DNA of 64,000 nucleotides, from contig JAMXBB010000007.1 of the NCBI GenBank assembly GCA_024138015.1, positions 92,365,045 through 92,429,044 on the forward strand. Direction: 5' to 3'. The position numbers and the translations under genes are program-made. Every line of letters begins with the position of its first letter. Position 1 is the first letter of the stretch. Shown one piece after another: positions 22,882 to 35,469 of the stretch. The notes beneath the pieces were generated by a model, which saw only the letters and a program-made list of their open reading frames with translations, was not told the origin of the DNA and did no database searches. Source of the stretch: Lumnitzera littorea. Taxonomy: Eukaryota > Streptophyta > Magnoliopsida > Myrtales > Combretaceae.

Positions 22882-23889
22882 CTATTACTAACGGGTGGAC
22901 AGTCATTGCTTAGCATGCATGTTATTTAAAATTAAAAAGGAAAAATAACTTTTGAAAACCAAAACAGCCTTTAGATGACTTTTTATTTGTAGATTTTTTT
23001 TTTTTTTTTTTTTTTGCATTTTTAACATGTTACTTATGGATGATAGTAGGTTTCTATCTAAGATTGATTTCTTAATTTATTCCCATCTCTTCATTATTTC
23101 CAGTTTTAATTAATATATCCAAACAAAAGGTATTGTGTTTGCTATATCCTGAGTTTTCGTCAAAGTGTATAATGGATGTGGACTAACACATGTATAGTAC
23201 AATTGCTGTTTTTTATGGTTAAGTTGTTGCGGTAAATTTTACTTGAGAAATCACTTGCTTTGGCACTAAATATGAGTTAATCTTAAGTAATCACTTACTC
23301 TACTTATCTTGAAAAAAATATAACATATAATTAGAAAATTATCCTTTCAAGTGATAAGAAAAACCTGCCAAAAGTAACAAACATAAGCTTATAGGGGTGT
23401 TAGAGTTGGTTTGAGCTTGGTTACTCTTATGCTTAAACTAGAGATGGGTTGAGGATCAAGGGAATGTATAGAGAAAGAGTGTTAAAATGAGAGAGTTTTA
23501 ATTCTTCACCAAGGAAGCTTGATGTGATATTTATAAAGAGGCATGATAGACTTGTTAAAGAAAGTAGTTAATGCCAAGATCTCCTCTTTGACTCCATATT
23601 TTGTAGATAGTATCATTAGAAGTTATAAGCTTTTGACTTGTCATATAAGCCATGCTTTTCTCGCTTGTTTTCATCTAAATCATGAGCTTAGCTTGGCTTA
23701 CTTGAGTTAGGGATGGATAACTTAAGGCTGAGCTTGACAACCTAAAGCTGAACTAAGTAACTTGGCTCTAGGTTGGTTGATCTAGACCTAAAGGCCCACG
23801 TTTTGGGTAAATCACCAACACCAATTTGATGGGCTTGAGCTTGAAAGTCCATGTCTAAAATGACTTATCAATACAAATAAAGAAGTAAT
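22882..23889. other. Spacer with a possible LTR-like promoter block
   Basis: No recognised gene. 23390-23840 has a GGTTACTCTTATGCTTAA segment followed by purine-rich DNA and a TATA-like TTATAAA (23531-23537). A similar arrangement (GGCTACTCTAATGCTTAA, then a TATTTATAGG motif) occurs at 63560-63680. The pair may be decayed LTRs of one family; no termini were found. Confidence 0.3.
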
Positions 23890-23899
23890 GAAAGATTGA

Positions 23900-24712
23900 G
23901 GGATAAACACAATTTTGATAAGTATTATTGTCTAGACTTTTATTTTTTGTGATTTAGTGCTTTTTCTTTTATTTTAGTTTCAATTTAACGTCTCCATTAA
24001 CGGCAAAGTTATTGGTCGTTACAGCTTTTAGTATTTTAGTATCTATACTTTAGTTATTATGGCATTTTGGTATTTGTACTTTAATTTTGATGCATTTTAG
24101 TGTTTGTTTACCTGTTAATTTATTTAAAATCAACTTTTTACTTTGCTTAATTCATATATTTCATTTTTAAAATTAAAACAATTTGTTTATATCTAATAAT
24201 TCTAATTGTGTATGATTTTTATAGGTGATGTTTAATTTTAGAAAATCTTATAATTTTAAAGTTTTAAAATCTTCTCTTATTCGAAAATAAGATATATTAT
24301 TTGTTGGGTACACAATCAAGTAAAACTTTAAAATAGTCATAACCTTGTAAATCAGAATTTTCTAACTTGCTAAACAATATACTTCTATATAATAATATTT
24401 TATTGTACATTTGGTAGTGTCTTGATATTGATTTTTATAACTTTACAATCTCATAATTTACAAATCAAACATCGTATTATTATTTTTAACTCAAAATTAT
24501 AAGTGTACTTATCTAAATCTTTACATTTTCCATGCATTACAATTAACCTTATTTTTGTGAATTCATTTATTGTTATTTTAAATGACCTTTATATGTTGTA
24601 GACATTTTTTTTTTTCGATAATGTTGTAGATATGTTTTTATTATATAATTTTACCAAAAAGTTTCGTAATAATATATTATTTGTAAATTCTTATCCCCCT
24701 TGATGCATTAGT
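23900..24712 (+). repeat. Left arm of the foldback element
   Basis: Shares with the reverse complement of the right arm blocks such as GTCTAGACTTTTATTTTTTG, TATCTAATAAT and TGCATTACAATT. Confidence 0.85.
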
Positions 24713-24854
24713 TTCATTTAAAATTATACATTTAAAAATTATCATTTTCCTTAAGCAAACTTGTCTAAGTCTTTTATTTATTTATTTATTTTGAAAATCA
24801 ATATAATTTTAAGATTATAACAACTACAAGATTTTAAGGAATATAATCTTCTAA

Positions 24855-25736
24855 TTTTACCATCACATTAAGGCGTATAAAAATTCACAAATAATATATT
24901 ATTATGAAAAATTTGAAAAAATTATAGAATAAAAACATGTCTACAATATATAAAAGTCATTTTAAAAAATAAATAAATTCATAAAAATAAGATCAATTGT
25001 AATGCATAGAAAATGTAAAAACTTAGACAAGTATACTTATAATTTTAGGTTAAAATTAACAATTCTTAGGCATCACATAATTTAAGCTTCCTAACTACTA
25101 TATAATTACAGTTGCACGATGTTTGATATGTAAATTATGAGATTATAAAATTATAAAAACCAGTATCAAGACACTATTGAATATGCAACAAAATATTACT
25201 AATATTATATAGAAATATATTGTTAAGCAAGTTAGAAAATTCATATTATAAGGTTAAATGAGAATTGGTTTATAAGTTATGACTATTTCAAAATTTTACT
25301 TGATTCGTATACTGAACAAATAATAGATCTTACTTTTAAATAAAAGTAGATCATATGACTTTAACATTGTAAAATTTTCTAAAATTAAACATCATACGTA
25401 AAAATCATACATGATTGAAATTATTAGATATAAACAAATTTTTAATTTTGAAAATAATATATTAATTAATCAAAATCAAAAATTGATTTAAATAAATTGA
25501 CAAGTGAACAAACATTAAAAAACATTAAAATTAAAGTATAGATACCAAAATGTAATAATAACTAAAGTTTAGATACTAAAATGTAAAAAATTGTAACGAC
25601 CATTAACTATGCAATTAACATATACACTAAATTGAAACTAAACTAAAAGTAGAAGCAAAAAAATTACAAAAAATAAAAGTCTAGACATTAAACTATCAAA
25701 TATTAAAAATACAAATATTTTGGTTGTCTTTATCCT
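24855..25736 (-). repeat. Right arm of the foldback element
   Basis: Inverted partner of 23900-24712. Includes the reverse complement GTCTAGAC at its outer side and AATAATATATTATT at its inner side. Confidence 0.85.
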
Positions 25737-25745
25737 AAAGATTGA

Positions 25746-27279
25746 AGATTCTTATAGATACCAAGCTACATATATATACATATGGTATATAAATTGTTCA
25801 AAATATATACCAAGTACATACTTATACAAAATGTATATCACTTAGTTTTTCATTAAGGATCATGTACATAAAATATTTGTAAATTTTCATGCACGCTATG
25901 TGAACACATATTCATAAAGCATGTCACCAAAGGTAAAACTTTGAATTTAGTAACTTCACCCAAATATTGGTGTAGAGGCAAGGTATGGTAGTTCTCATAC
26001 TTGTTACTATTTTTGACAATTGGTCAATATCTTTTGTCAATTAAAACAAATAAAACTTTCTATTCTCAGATACACTCCTGTTGTAGGCACCAAACCTATA
26101 AATTTAAATCATCTATTATATGGTTCATATGATGAGATCATGAGGTAAAAAAATATATCATGGTTAAAAAAATATATATGTTACAAACCCAAGAGCACAT
26201 TTATCAACTATTATTCATCTACCTCAATAAGACTTAGGAGTGAGTAAAATTGTAAGAGGAAAAATAATTTAAAAAAATAAAAGAAACATCATATGTCCAC
26301 TTTATTGTACTTCATTAGCTATTATTATCTCATCTTGACATTTGGTAGTTTCAATGGTCAAAATTGGCATAGTAAAAAGAAGACAAAATGTCAAACACAT
26401 TATGGCACCTTCTAGGAGCTAAGAATAAGAAGCAATAGGCTCACTTGTGAACCACCTCTTTTACATTCTTAACACCAATATAGAAACTTTTGCATTGGAT
26501 AGGTTGCAAATCTTGCAAATTGCTAACCAAAAACTCATTTATTATGCTATCACCAAAATAAAAATTATAAGGCTGAGGCTTAATAGATATCATTTTAGTA
26601 TCTTTCAATTTTGAATTTTCATTTTGACTAATTTATAATAGTCAATGCATGCAGCCTTTTATATATATATATATATATATATATCAGTTTTAAGAATCCC
26701 ACAAGGTTTTTCCAAGTTCCAAAAGCAAATTTGAAGATATATAAGTTTTTGAAACCCATCCCAAAACTCTTTAGGAATAGTAATTATCGAGATGGACATG
26801 TTACGTAACTTATAATGATCCATCATGTAATATCGCTAAATTAGTGTAATATAACATTTAATTGGATAAATAAAGAGTCTCGTTTAGGTTATAATTAACA
26901 ATATGTAGAGTGAGGAGGGGGGGTGGGGGGGTTGAGGTGTTAGGAAAGTAAGATGTGTTTAAGGTGTATAAATATTTTCCTTCTACTTATGTTTATTATG
27001 GAAAGCTAGTTAACTCAACGATTATTCTAATAAAAAAAAAAAGTGAAAAGTGCACTCATATGATGAATTATGATCTAATTGTTATCTCATTGTAAAAATA
27101 ATGTACTGTCTATCTATAATAATCTAATTATCATCTTACATTGTTTAAAACAAAAAGGAAACAACACATCATTTACCTACAAGGAATGAAAATAGTATGG
27201 ACAAAAAACATCTAAATAATTAAAGGGTAATATCTTGTAAAAAAATCTATACTTTGTAAGGATATGAATTTAATACCTA
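25746..27279. other. AT-rich spacer, no recognised gene
   Basis: Contains a (TA)n run at 26661-26684 and a G-rich tract at 26912-26936. No open frame of note. Confidence 0.6.
26912..26936 (+). other. G-rich tract with G-quadruplex potential
   Basis: Seven Gs (26917-26923), one T, seven Gs (26925-26931). This can be parsed as four G3 runs with single-base loops, and it stands out in strongly AT-rich surroundings. Confidence 0.7.
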
Positions 27280-27284
27280 GATTT

Positions 27285-27928
27285 TGTAGAGGGTTAAAAA
27301 TTGTTATATTAGTTATTATGATAAGCCCATTATTTATTTAGGCTTGACTTCTTGGGCTAAAAGACAAGGTTTAAGGAGTTCAGTCCATTTTGGGATGATT
27401 CGGGGAGATTTGACTTAATGTGCTTAGAATAGGGATCATTGGACCGGTCCATTCACCTCCAACCTTTTTCAAGCAAGCCTTGAGCCCATTAGCTAGCTCA
27501 TTCTAGATAACTATGAATAGAGCAGGCTCCGTCTCATTTGTTGATCACCGAAATGATCTAACGAATGCTATCTTATCCAAGAGCTTATAAAAACCCAACA
27601 CTTTCTCCTCATTAAGAACTCTTGGAGAGAGATAAGAGAAACGGTGTTTTACTGTGACAACTCTATTCTCTAAGATCAAATAGTGCTCAGGCAAAGAATC
27701 GATCTCATTCACTCAAGCTACAGGGTGAACACTTGAGGTTCCCTAAGGCTGCCTTGTCTATCACTTGTGCATTTAAGACACTGAGATTACCTATTCCTCC
27801 TCCCTACCTTTATTCTCACCTAATCATCTTGTTAGGTGACAATCTTGCTTCGTTTCTTTGAAGCCAAATGTAGCACATTACTCACATAGTATGTACGTGA
27901 CCACTCCAATCGGACCCCTACATCTACA
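27285..27928 (+). repeat. Tat element 5' LTR
   Basis: Starts TGTAGAGGGTTAAAAATTG and ends CTACATCTACA. TATA-like TATAAAAA at 27586-27593. Compared with the 3' LTR and the solo copy at 62519 it lacks about 30 bp near 27478, a private deletion. Confidence 0.88.
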
Positions 27929-27931
27929 TTT

Positions 27932-27950
27932 TAGCGACTCTACTGGAGAA
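27932..27950 (+). other. Tat element primer binding site, probably tRNA-Arg
   Basis: TAGCGACTCTACTGGAGAA follows the LTR. From memory, the Tat/Ogre primer-site type is TGGCGACTC.RCTGGGGA, complementary to a tRNA-Arg; the differences here are G-to-A changes, as expected from deamination of methylated C on the other strand. Confidence 0.6.
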
Positions 27951-28129
27951 GAGTGATTGTAGAGACATAGTATCTCTCAGGAAGAGAACAATTGATACGT
28001 CTGATACCATATTTTAAGAGCTCGACACTAATGTTAAGCTTATTGAGCAAGATCTACTTCCACTACCTGAGGATACTAACCAGGACCATTCAATGCTTAA
28101 GGTTCCTCTAGATCCCATACAAATGATAT

Positions 28130-29589
28130 GGAAAATGTAAGAAGCTATCAAGGCATTAAATCAGTTCATGGCTATGTTCCAACTCATCCTTATCAAGATG
28201 GTTGCCACCGTTGCTGCACAACAAGGTATGGCTTTATCAAACCCTATGGTAGCTGCATAGCCAAACATTACTACCTTAGCTCAACCAATTAATCCTCTAA
28301 CTATTGAGGAGGATTTCCATCAAGGACGAGGTGATGAAACTCCTTACCAGAACTTGCACGATAACCAACTCCTATACCAAAGAATGTAAGACTCCATTTA
28401 GGCAGCTCTTCATCTTCATAGGTGCTTGCTCCTTCATCCAATCTTACCATTCCAATCTTAGGAGGATCCACTTCTCATCCCAATCTTGCCCTTACTCCAT
28501 TACCTGCATCTACAACTTCCATTCTAAAGACTTGCTTTATAACAAAGGAAGATTTGGACATTTATATGAGAAAAATACAAGCTAGGTCGTCTATGGGTGT
28601 ACCAAAGTTAAAACTCCCATATTACCAATGCATTGCAGCAAAGCCATAACCTAAGGACAATGTAAATCCTAAATTCATGCTGTTCTATGGCAAAAAAGGA
28701 AGTGCAAAGGAACACCTCTTGAAATTTATTGAAACCTTAGAGCCTTATAGACTTAATGATGACTTAAAGCTTAAAGAATTCTCTAAATCACTCATGGAGA
28801 AGGCATACACCTAATATGTCAACCTCCCCTCGAGATCAATTGATTTATGGGAACCATGTGCAAGCTCTTTTTAGAGAAATTCTTCTCCACCTAGGAACGG
28901 GTCATGATTACAGATATGGGAAGAACGCGACAAAACCCGAAGGAAGATTTGATAGATTACATAGAACGCTTCAAAGAGCGCACCCTAAACATCCAAGATG
29001 TATGTGATGAAAAGGAATTGGTGAAGATTTGCATTTAGGGGATGTTCACTAAGTACGCTGTCCACTTGGAAAACCTTAATTTATGTTCTTTCTCCGCAGT
29101 TGTCAAGACTATAAGAAGAACTAACAATTACGTTGTGTGACAATAGATAGAAGGTAGAAGATTTGAGAAATGAGCAACATATGTTAGCTCAACCTAAAGA
29201 GAAAGTCTTAGAGACAATAAGAAGCTAAGGAATGATAGTTCACAAGACTCTACATCAGCTATATCATTTTCATGCTCAAAGGGTAAGGTACATGCTTACT
29301 TGACTAGTAGTTACAGGATGAGAACATAAAGCTCCCAAGGGTGGAGCATTTGCCAACTGCAAACGAGAAGAATAACCCTAAGTTTTGTAGATATCACAGG
29401 ACTGTGGGTCATCTAACTAAAGAGTGTTGTACATTGAAGAAGATATTTAATGATAGGATCCATAATAGAGAACTTGTTGCAGAGAATATTGACATACGCA
29501 GTAATCCGCTCCTAGCACACAACGCCCAACGTGACACTAAGAATGCTCTTAGTTATGATTCAAAACAAGAGGAAGGAGGTGTGCCATAG
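28130..29589 (+). pseudogene. Tat element gag
   Basis: Frame pieces read TKEDLDIYMRKIQARSSMGV with PKLKLPYYQ (28545-28630), FMLFYGKKGSAKEHLLKFIE with LEPYRLNDDLKLKEFSKSLM (28675-28795), the body of a Retrotrans_gag domain. Then comes KFCRYHRTVGHLTKECCTLK (29380-29440), the CX2H...GHX4C knuckle seen in Tat-type elements. It ends at the stop at 29587-29589, just before solo LTR C. Stops and shifts break it. Confidence 0.75.
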
Positions 29590-29594
29590 GCTAC

Positions 29595-32479
29595 TATAAG
29601 AACCACATTCAGCTATTCGGAGTTCAATTCGTAGAATTTAGGGCGATCAAGCAAACTGTCTAATTCAGCCTAAATTCTACAATGAAGCTAGAAATATTAG
29701 TAAAACCAATCCCATAAGTTCGAATTTAAGAAAATAAGTAATAAAATAAAAGAATATAAAATTTCCAAATTTTAATTATATTACTCGTTATTTATCGAAA
29801 ATGCATAAAATACATTCCGATAACTAACAAATCGTTAAAGATAAATTATATACACACTAAAAATCATAAAATAACTTAAATAATATTTAAGACTATTTAT
29901 TTGTACTATATATGAATTTATATGTAGGTAGAAATATGCATAATTACTTGAAACAAGTGAAATAGGCTAAAATAATGTTAAATAATTAAAGAAAATTCAT
30001 AATTAATTAAGAAAAAATGAGAAAACATCTAGAATTGAGGTGTAGCAATCTGGAATTGAAGAAATAAAAGCAACAATCAAATTACAACAAATAGAAAGTG
30101 AGAAATAGAAGAGATAAGGCAATTGTCTAATCAATTTAATACACAATAATTTCCTTAGTGTTCTATAAATACCCAAAAAAATTACAGAAACTCATTTGGT
30201 CAGTTTGGAGAGTGAAAAAAATAGAGAGAACCAAAATATTGAGTGTTAGGATTAATTATAAAAAAATTACTCAAATCTATGCAATTAGGGCTTTAGAGGA
30301 GAATTAACACCTGACTAGTACTTGGGAGTAGACGGCCACCATCATCACATGGTGGTGGCAGTGCCTAAACTAGCTAATAAGGCTACGGTGGTCGGAAAAT
30401 TATTGTAAAAATATTAAAAATTATTAGAAAATTATGAAATTTATTATTCTGAAATATTTTAGTATGTAGATTTAGGGAAAAATTTTATTTTGATGAATTT
30501 ATGTCTAGAAATATACTATCCTTAAGAAATCATACAAAACCGAGCATATTTCAAATTAGAAATAAATAGGCCTAGGAGTGTAGTTTTAGACTTAAAATTT
30601 TTGTGTAGACTACTTAGGTGATATATAACGATGCCATGAAGCTCTTTGTCAAAAATGAATTTTTGAAATTTTTAGATAATTTTTAGGCCTTAAAATGATG
30701 CATAAAATGGGTTGTTTTTTTGTTAATTAAGTAATTAAATGGTTAATTACTGATTTAGTGAATAATTATATGTTTTAGGATGTTAAAATCTAATGAAGTA
30801 TGATATTTATAGTGTATAGGGTGTTAGATGTTATTATCAAAGTATTATGTAGTATATATGTAATAAGTAAAAATGGTATATTTTAAGTTAATTTTGTAAT
30901 TTAGGGTAATTAGGTGTAAAATCTAATTTTGGATGAATTTAGATATTTTAAGATGTTGATTGATGTTAGGAGATGATATTTGAAATGATATAAATATTAG
31001 ATTTGTATTATGTACATAATAAGTAATAATACATAATATGCAAATATTGAAAATATAATAAATAGAAAATATTAGAATCAAAATTGACATTATACTAATA
31101 ATAGGAATATATATAAAATCTAGTAGGAAATAAATCAGGATTAGGATGTACCGTACGAACTGGAACATTGATTAGAGACCAAAAACAATATTAATGATAC
31201 CTGAAAATAATGTGATTAATTTCACATTATAGGTTGAAAAGAGTTTTTAGGGTTCGTGTATAAAATTGTACTTAGAAATTGAACTAAAACCTAATTTAGA
31301 AATTGATGCAAAAACTGAACCCAAACCTAGCCCTAAACCTAAAATAATTGTAAAAGATTTGAGAACCTAGATAATTTAACATATTAAACCCTAAAGCAAA
31401 TATAACAATAAGTGTTATAGGATAAAACTAACCTATGACAATTATATAAAAACTAAGACAATATTGGTATTATAGGGATTATTGACAATTGACTGAATGA
31501 GTCCTACCTTAAGTGAGCAAGCGAGGAGTCGTGGTAAGTTGAGATTAATACAGTATTGTATTTTGGAGGCTTGAAATTATGCTTAATTGTGCTTGTTTTG
31601 AGCTAATGATATGATTTTGATGTGCTGCTTTGATTTGTATGAAATGATTAATCACTATAAAATTCACCTAACCAAATATATGATTTGCAATCATAAACCG
31701 AACTTACATAGCAACCCATTAGGAGAACATTAGGATTCTCCGACCAAATACCGACCCCTTCAAAAGGGATAGCACCGGATGGCATAATTGGTCCCTTCTT
31801 CATCCTTAGTCGAACTAAGTGACAGGTGAGGAGGTCGCGGTAAGGGTAAAGTCAATGGTTCGAAGGTAATTGCAGGAGGAAAGGTGTTTCCATTGCATAA
31901 ACCTGGGTTTGGTCGTAAGCTGTTGCATTAACGGTAACTCCTCAATCTAGATTAAAGCGAGAATAATATCTCTAATCTCATGATGGTTTGGACAACGTTG
32001 TGCGATGGCATTTCTTGTACATGCATAACATCTAACTAAGTAATTTAGTTGATAACCCTGTTTGTGTTTGCTTTATGGTTTTAAACCTCCGTCCTAACTT
32101 ATTGAGCTGTAGTTACTTACAACCCTATAACCGTTGTTATAGGGCCTATAATCACCTTGACGCTAGCAACTGCGAGATCTTGAAGAGTGAGGATATAAAT
32201 AGAAGACCAAATTCATTCTCTAGTTAAATTACTCAATTAAATTGTGATTAGATTGCTAAATCTTGTAAATACACTCAGATTAATTTAATGTAAATATTTA
32301 TTTTTCTTAAATTGATAAGTAAATAATTTATTTAATTTATGAACTGTTTACATTAAAGCGGGTTAGTCATGAATGCCTTATGTAAATCAGGTCTAAGATG
32401 ACAACTGTATAGTCAACTTCTATCTTAGAATGGTTTGCACAGCAGGACTATTACGACTCTACCACTTTGGGGCATGACA
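29595..32479 (+). mobile_element. Solo LTR C (Del/Tekay-like gypsy), in the Tat element
   Basis: About 2.9 kb, related along its length to solo LTR D (37257-40190). It begins TATAAG where D has TGTAAG and ends GGGGCATGACA where D has GGGGCGTAACA. A TATA box lies at 30163-30169 in a block (CTATAAATAC...TCATTTGGTCAGTTTGGAG) conserved with D. It separates gag from protease of the Tat host; host codons stop at 29594 and resume at 32480. A clear TSD is not visible (GCTAC against ACTGC). No coding capacity. Lineage named by likeness of the LTR end region; uncertain. Confidence 0.75.
30163..30169 (+). promoter_or_regulatory. TATA box of solo LTR C
   Basis: TATAAAT, at the same relative position as TATAAATAA in solo LTR D (37842). 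Confidence 0.6.
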
Positions 32480-33240
32480 ACTGCAGTACATGAAGAGAAG
32501 GAAGTAGTAATAGAAACCAACCAAAGTGTACACTCATCAATGGCTACCGCTTTAATGAAACCTCTAACTTCAGGAGGTTTTTTTATTTATTGGGATTCAA
32601 TAAAGGTGTACGACTTACAATAGTAACTACACTTACGTAGATTTCTAAGAGACAATATGGGGAGTGCGATGTAGTGTAATCAGTACGAAGGATGGCTAAT
32701 GCACATGAGAATGCGATACTCTTTACTGATGTAGGCATGTACGCAAAGAACCTTAATCACAACTGTCCTCTTTATGTAGAGAATACGCTTAACGAGTATC
32801 CCATTAAGAGGACATTCATATATACTGGCTCTTTCATAAACAATATGCCAATATCTACGTTCAAAGCTACAAAGATAGATAACCGATGCTTAGTAAAGCA
32901 ATCTATTACAGTAATTAGCTTTACTAAAACAACTATAAACACAATAAGGTATGTTAATGTGGAATTTAAAGTTAGACTCATATAGGAATCCACATAATTA
33001 TACGTGATCAACACGCCCGTATCTTACCATCTTCTAGTTGAGAGGAAGTGGATGTACGATCACAACTTTATACCCTCAACATGGTATCGATGCATTAAAG
33101 GCTATTGGAAGGGTCATTCCGACTACGAAGAACCCATTTGAACATAACGAGTCTTATCTAGCCGACATAAGGTTCTTTGATGAGTATGCTAAAGATGGAG
33201 AGACTACCATTGCTAAACCCTTTGGAACACCATTGCCCAC
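32480..33240 (+). pseudogene. Tat element protease region
   Basis: Reads NLNHNCPLYVENTLNEYPIK (32730-32790), FIYTGSFINNMPISTFKAT (32812-32868), and IRYVNVEFKV (32945-32975). In another frame, INTPVSYHLLVERKWMYDHN and FIPSTWYRCIKGYWKG (33007-33110). This is the Tat-type retropepsin followed by its typical post-protease block. The active site should be D-(T/S)-G; here Asp is replaced by Tyr, so catalysis is lost. A frameshift separates the halves. Confidence 0.78.
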
Positions 33241-33559
33241 ATGAGAGGAGACCTAAGATAAACAAAAGAAGAATAGGAGAATGTGAGGCTCCTGTAGGGG
33301 CAAGAAGAAGCAAAGAAAAGATGAAACCATAGAAAGTTTTGTCAAGGAAGATGGACGAAGGGTGTATTGGTTATGATAGCCTTTAGGATCTGAGGAGGCC
33401 TTTTTATCTTCCTTAGATCCCATACTGGTACAAGAAACCCAGCCTACTCCTCCTCAAATGCAAGACCAAATGAAACCCCAAGCTAAAGAAATTAAGGAAT
33501 TGGACCTCATAAGACCAAGGGAGTCTCCACAACCTATCTTCATTAGCAAGAATCTTCAT

Positions 33560-34320
33560 TTACTTGGACGTATGATGAAATGCCAAGATTAGACCCTTGT
33601 CTAATGGTGCATAAATTGAATGTCGTATCTGGGGTTAAGCTAGTAAAGTAGGGATGGCGAATTTTTCATCCTAAAGTTGAAGTATAAATAAAAGAAGAGA
33701 TTGAAAAGTTGCTCCAAGCTAACTCATTAAGCCAATAAAATACCCCACCTAGCTGGCCAATATCGTGCAGGTAAAAAAGAAAAATGGACAAATACGCATT
33801 TGCGTAGACTTCCATGATCTTAACAAGGCTTACCCAAAAGATGATTTCCCACTACCAAATATTGACACATTGGTGGATGCCACAACAGGACATGAATTAT
33901 TCTCATCCATGGATGGCTTCAATGGCTACAAACAAATAAAGATAGCTCTTGGAGATACTGAATGCATTACTTTCAAAACATCAGTAAGAAGCTTCCACTA
34001 TACAATCATGCCATTTGGACTTAAGAATGTAGGAGCTACTTACTAGAGGACAATGATTGCCATATTTCATGACATGATGCATGAGATCATTGAAGACTAT
34101 GTTGATGACATAGTTTTCAAGTCAAGACGAGCATCTAATCATTTGACTCATCTAAGGAGGGTCTTTGAACAATGTCGCTTATATAAATTGTGTATGAATC
34201 CCTTGAAGTATGTCTTCGAGGTAACTTCTAGTAAATTCCTTGAATTCATTGTTCATAGAAAAGGAATTGATGTAGATCTAGCAAAGGTACAAGCTATACG
34301 TTCCATGCCTTGACCTACTA
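33560..34320 (+). pseudogene. Tat element reverse transcriptase
   Basis: Starts with TYDEMPRLDPCLMVHKLNV (33568-33624), then after a shift VKKKNGQIRICVDFHDLNKA (33771-33830), PLPNIDTLVDATTGHELFSS, IMPFGLKNVGATY (34005-34046), and the catalytic EDYVDDIVFKS (34095-34127). YVDD rather than FADD/YFDD fits Tat-type RT. The stop after GATY is TAG at a usual Gln. Ends with FLEFIVHRKGIDVD. The best-kept gene in the window, but broken. Confidence 0.88.
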
Positions 34321-34904
34321 GTCTAAGGGAATTAAAGACCTTCATGGGGAAAGTCTCCTATATTAGGCGATTCATCCTCGTACTAACAGAAATTTCTCAT
34401 CCATTATAATAACTCACGAAAAAGGGAACCACATTTGAATGGGGAATACCTTATGATGAAGCCATATAAACGATCAAGGAGATACTTACCTCACCAACAA
34501 TGATGATAGTGCTGGTTAAAGGGTTACCAATGATTCTATATTCAACAACCATTAATAAGTCTATTGGGGCTTTGCTAGCTTAAGAATTAAATGGTGGTGA
34601 ATGACCTGTCTACTACTTAAGCAAGTCACTCTAAGGAAGTGAGATGAAATACTCAGCTTGCAAAAAGCAGTGCCTTGTAATAGTATTCACCATGCAAAAG
34701 TTACACCACTATTTTTTGGCTCATAGGGTTAATCTTGTCACTCATTCAGATCAATTAAAATACTTGTTGTCACAACCAGCACTTTCAGGAAGGACTGCAA
34801 AATGGTTGCTCCTCCTATCAAAATTTGACATTACGGTCATGCTACCTAAGGCTATTAAGTCTCAGGCTTTAGTAAACCTTTTGGCTCAATTTCCTGTAAC
34901 ATAA
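34321..34904 (+). pseudogene. Tat element first RNase H
   Basis: Entry block LRELKTFMGKVSYIRRFI (34322-34375), then NKSIGALLA and KYSACKKQCLVIVFTMQKLH with HYF (34647-34715), THSDQLKYLLSQPALSGRTA (34740-34798), and WLLLLSKFDI. This is the ordinary gypsy RNase H next to RT, which in Tat elements is often degenerate. Four stops. Confidence 0.8.
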
Positions 34905-34952
34905 GGGTTTCTTGTTATAGATACAAGCCCTATAGAATCCTATGAAGACTCT

Positions 34953-35370
34953 ATGAGAGCAGAACTAGATGGAGAGTGGCAGGTGCAATTTGATGGCTCC
35001 TTTAGTAGCACTGGACAAAGAGCTAGGGTGATCCTAACATCTCTAGAAGGCCAAGAGATACCTTTAGGTTTCAAGCTAGACTTCTCATGTATTAATAATA
35101 AGGTTGAGTATGAAGCTCTCCTACTTGGTCTTATTTCTGCTCAAAATACTAAAGCATCTAACTTGTGCATTCGCGACGACTTGAACCTAATCATCAAGTA
35201 GGCAAATGGTGAATTTGCTCTCATAGAACCAACATCAGCGCCTTATAGGGCTAGAGTGCAGTCTTTGTTTAACAAGTTCAAATTTGTAAGGTACGAGCAT
35301 ACTAAACGATCTACTAACCGCTATACAAACACCCTAGCAACATTAGCTTCCAAAGTTCCCATTTAAACTG
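34953..35370 (+). pseudogene. Tat element second (archaeal-type) RNase H
   Basis: WQVQFDGSFSSTGQRARVIL (34977-35036), INNKVEYEALLLGLISAQNT (35092-35150), LCIRDDLNLIIK (35165-35201), then YRARVQSLFNKFKFVRYEHT with KRSTNRYTNTLATLASKV. Asp of FDGS, Glu of VEYEA and Asp of RDD are kept; the last position (N..ADTLA in the family) is Asn in TNTLA. An added RNase H between the first RNase H and integrase defines plant Tat elements. It is thought to compensate for the degenerate first domain. Confidence 0.85.
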
Positions 35371-35469
35371 CACAGAATAATTTGAACGTATAAGTTCTTA
35401 AGAAATCTACCCCATGTACGGCTCTACAATTAGTAGATGAGGATGAAGAAGCACAAGATGACTAGTGTA

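Larger units (their letters stand above)
23900..25736. mobile_element. Non-autonomous foldback MULE-type element
   Basis: Two long inverted arms (about 23900-24712 and 24855-25736) flank a spacer of about 140 bp. The ends read GGGATAAAC (left) and, inverted, AGGATAAAG (right). The flanks carry a perfect 9-bp duplication, AAAGATTGA, at 23891-23899 and 25737-25745; 9 bp is typical of Mutator-like insertions. No coding capacity. The arms match over almost their whole length with scattered substitutions and one extra segment of about 60 bp in the right arm (about 25065-25125). It would depend on an autonomous MULE in trans. Confidence 0.85.

Noticed and set aside
29590..32484. Target duplication for solo LTR C
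   Set aside because: GCTAC and ACTGC at the two edges do not match well enough; the copy is called from its likeness to D only.
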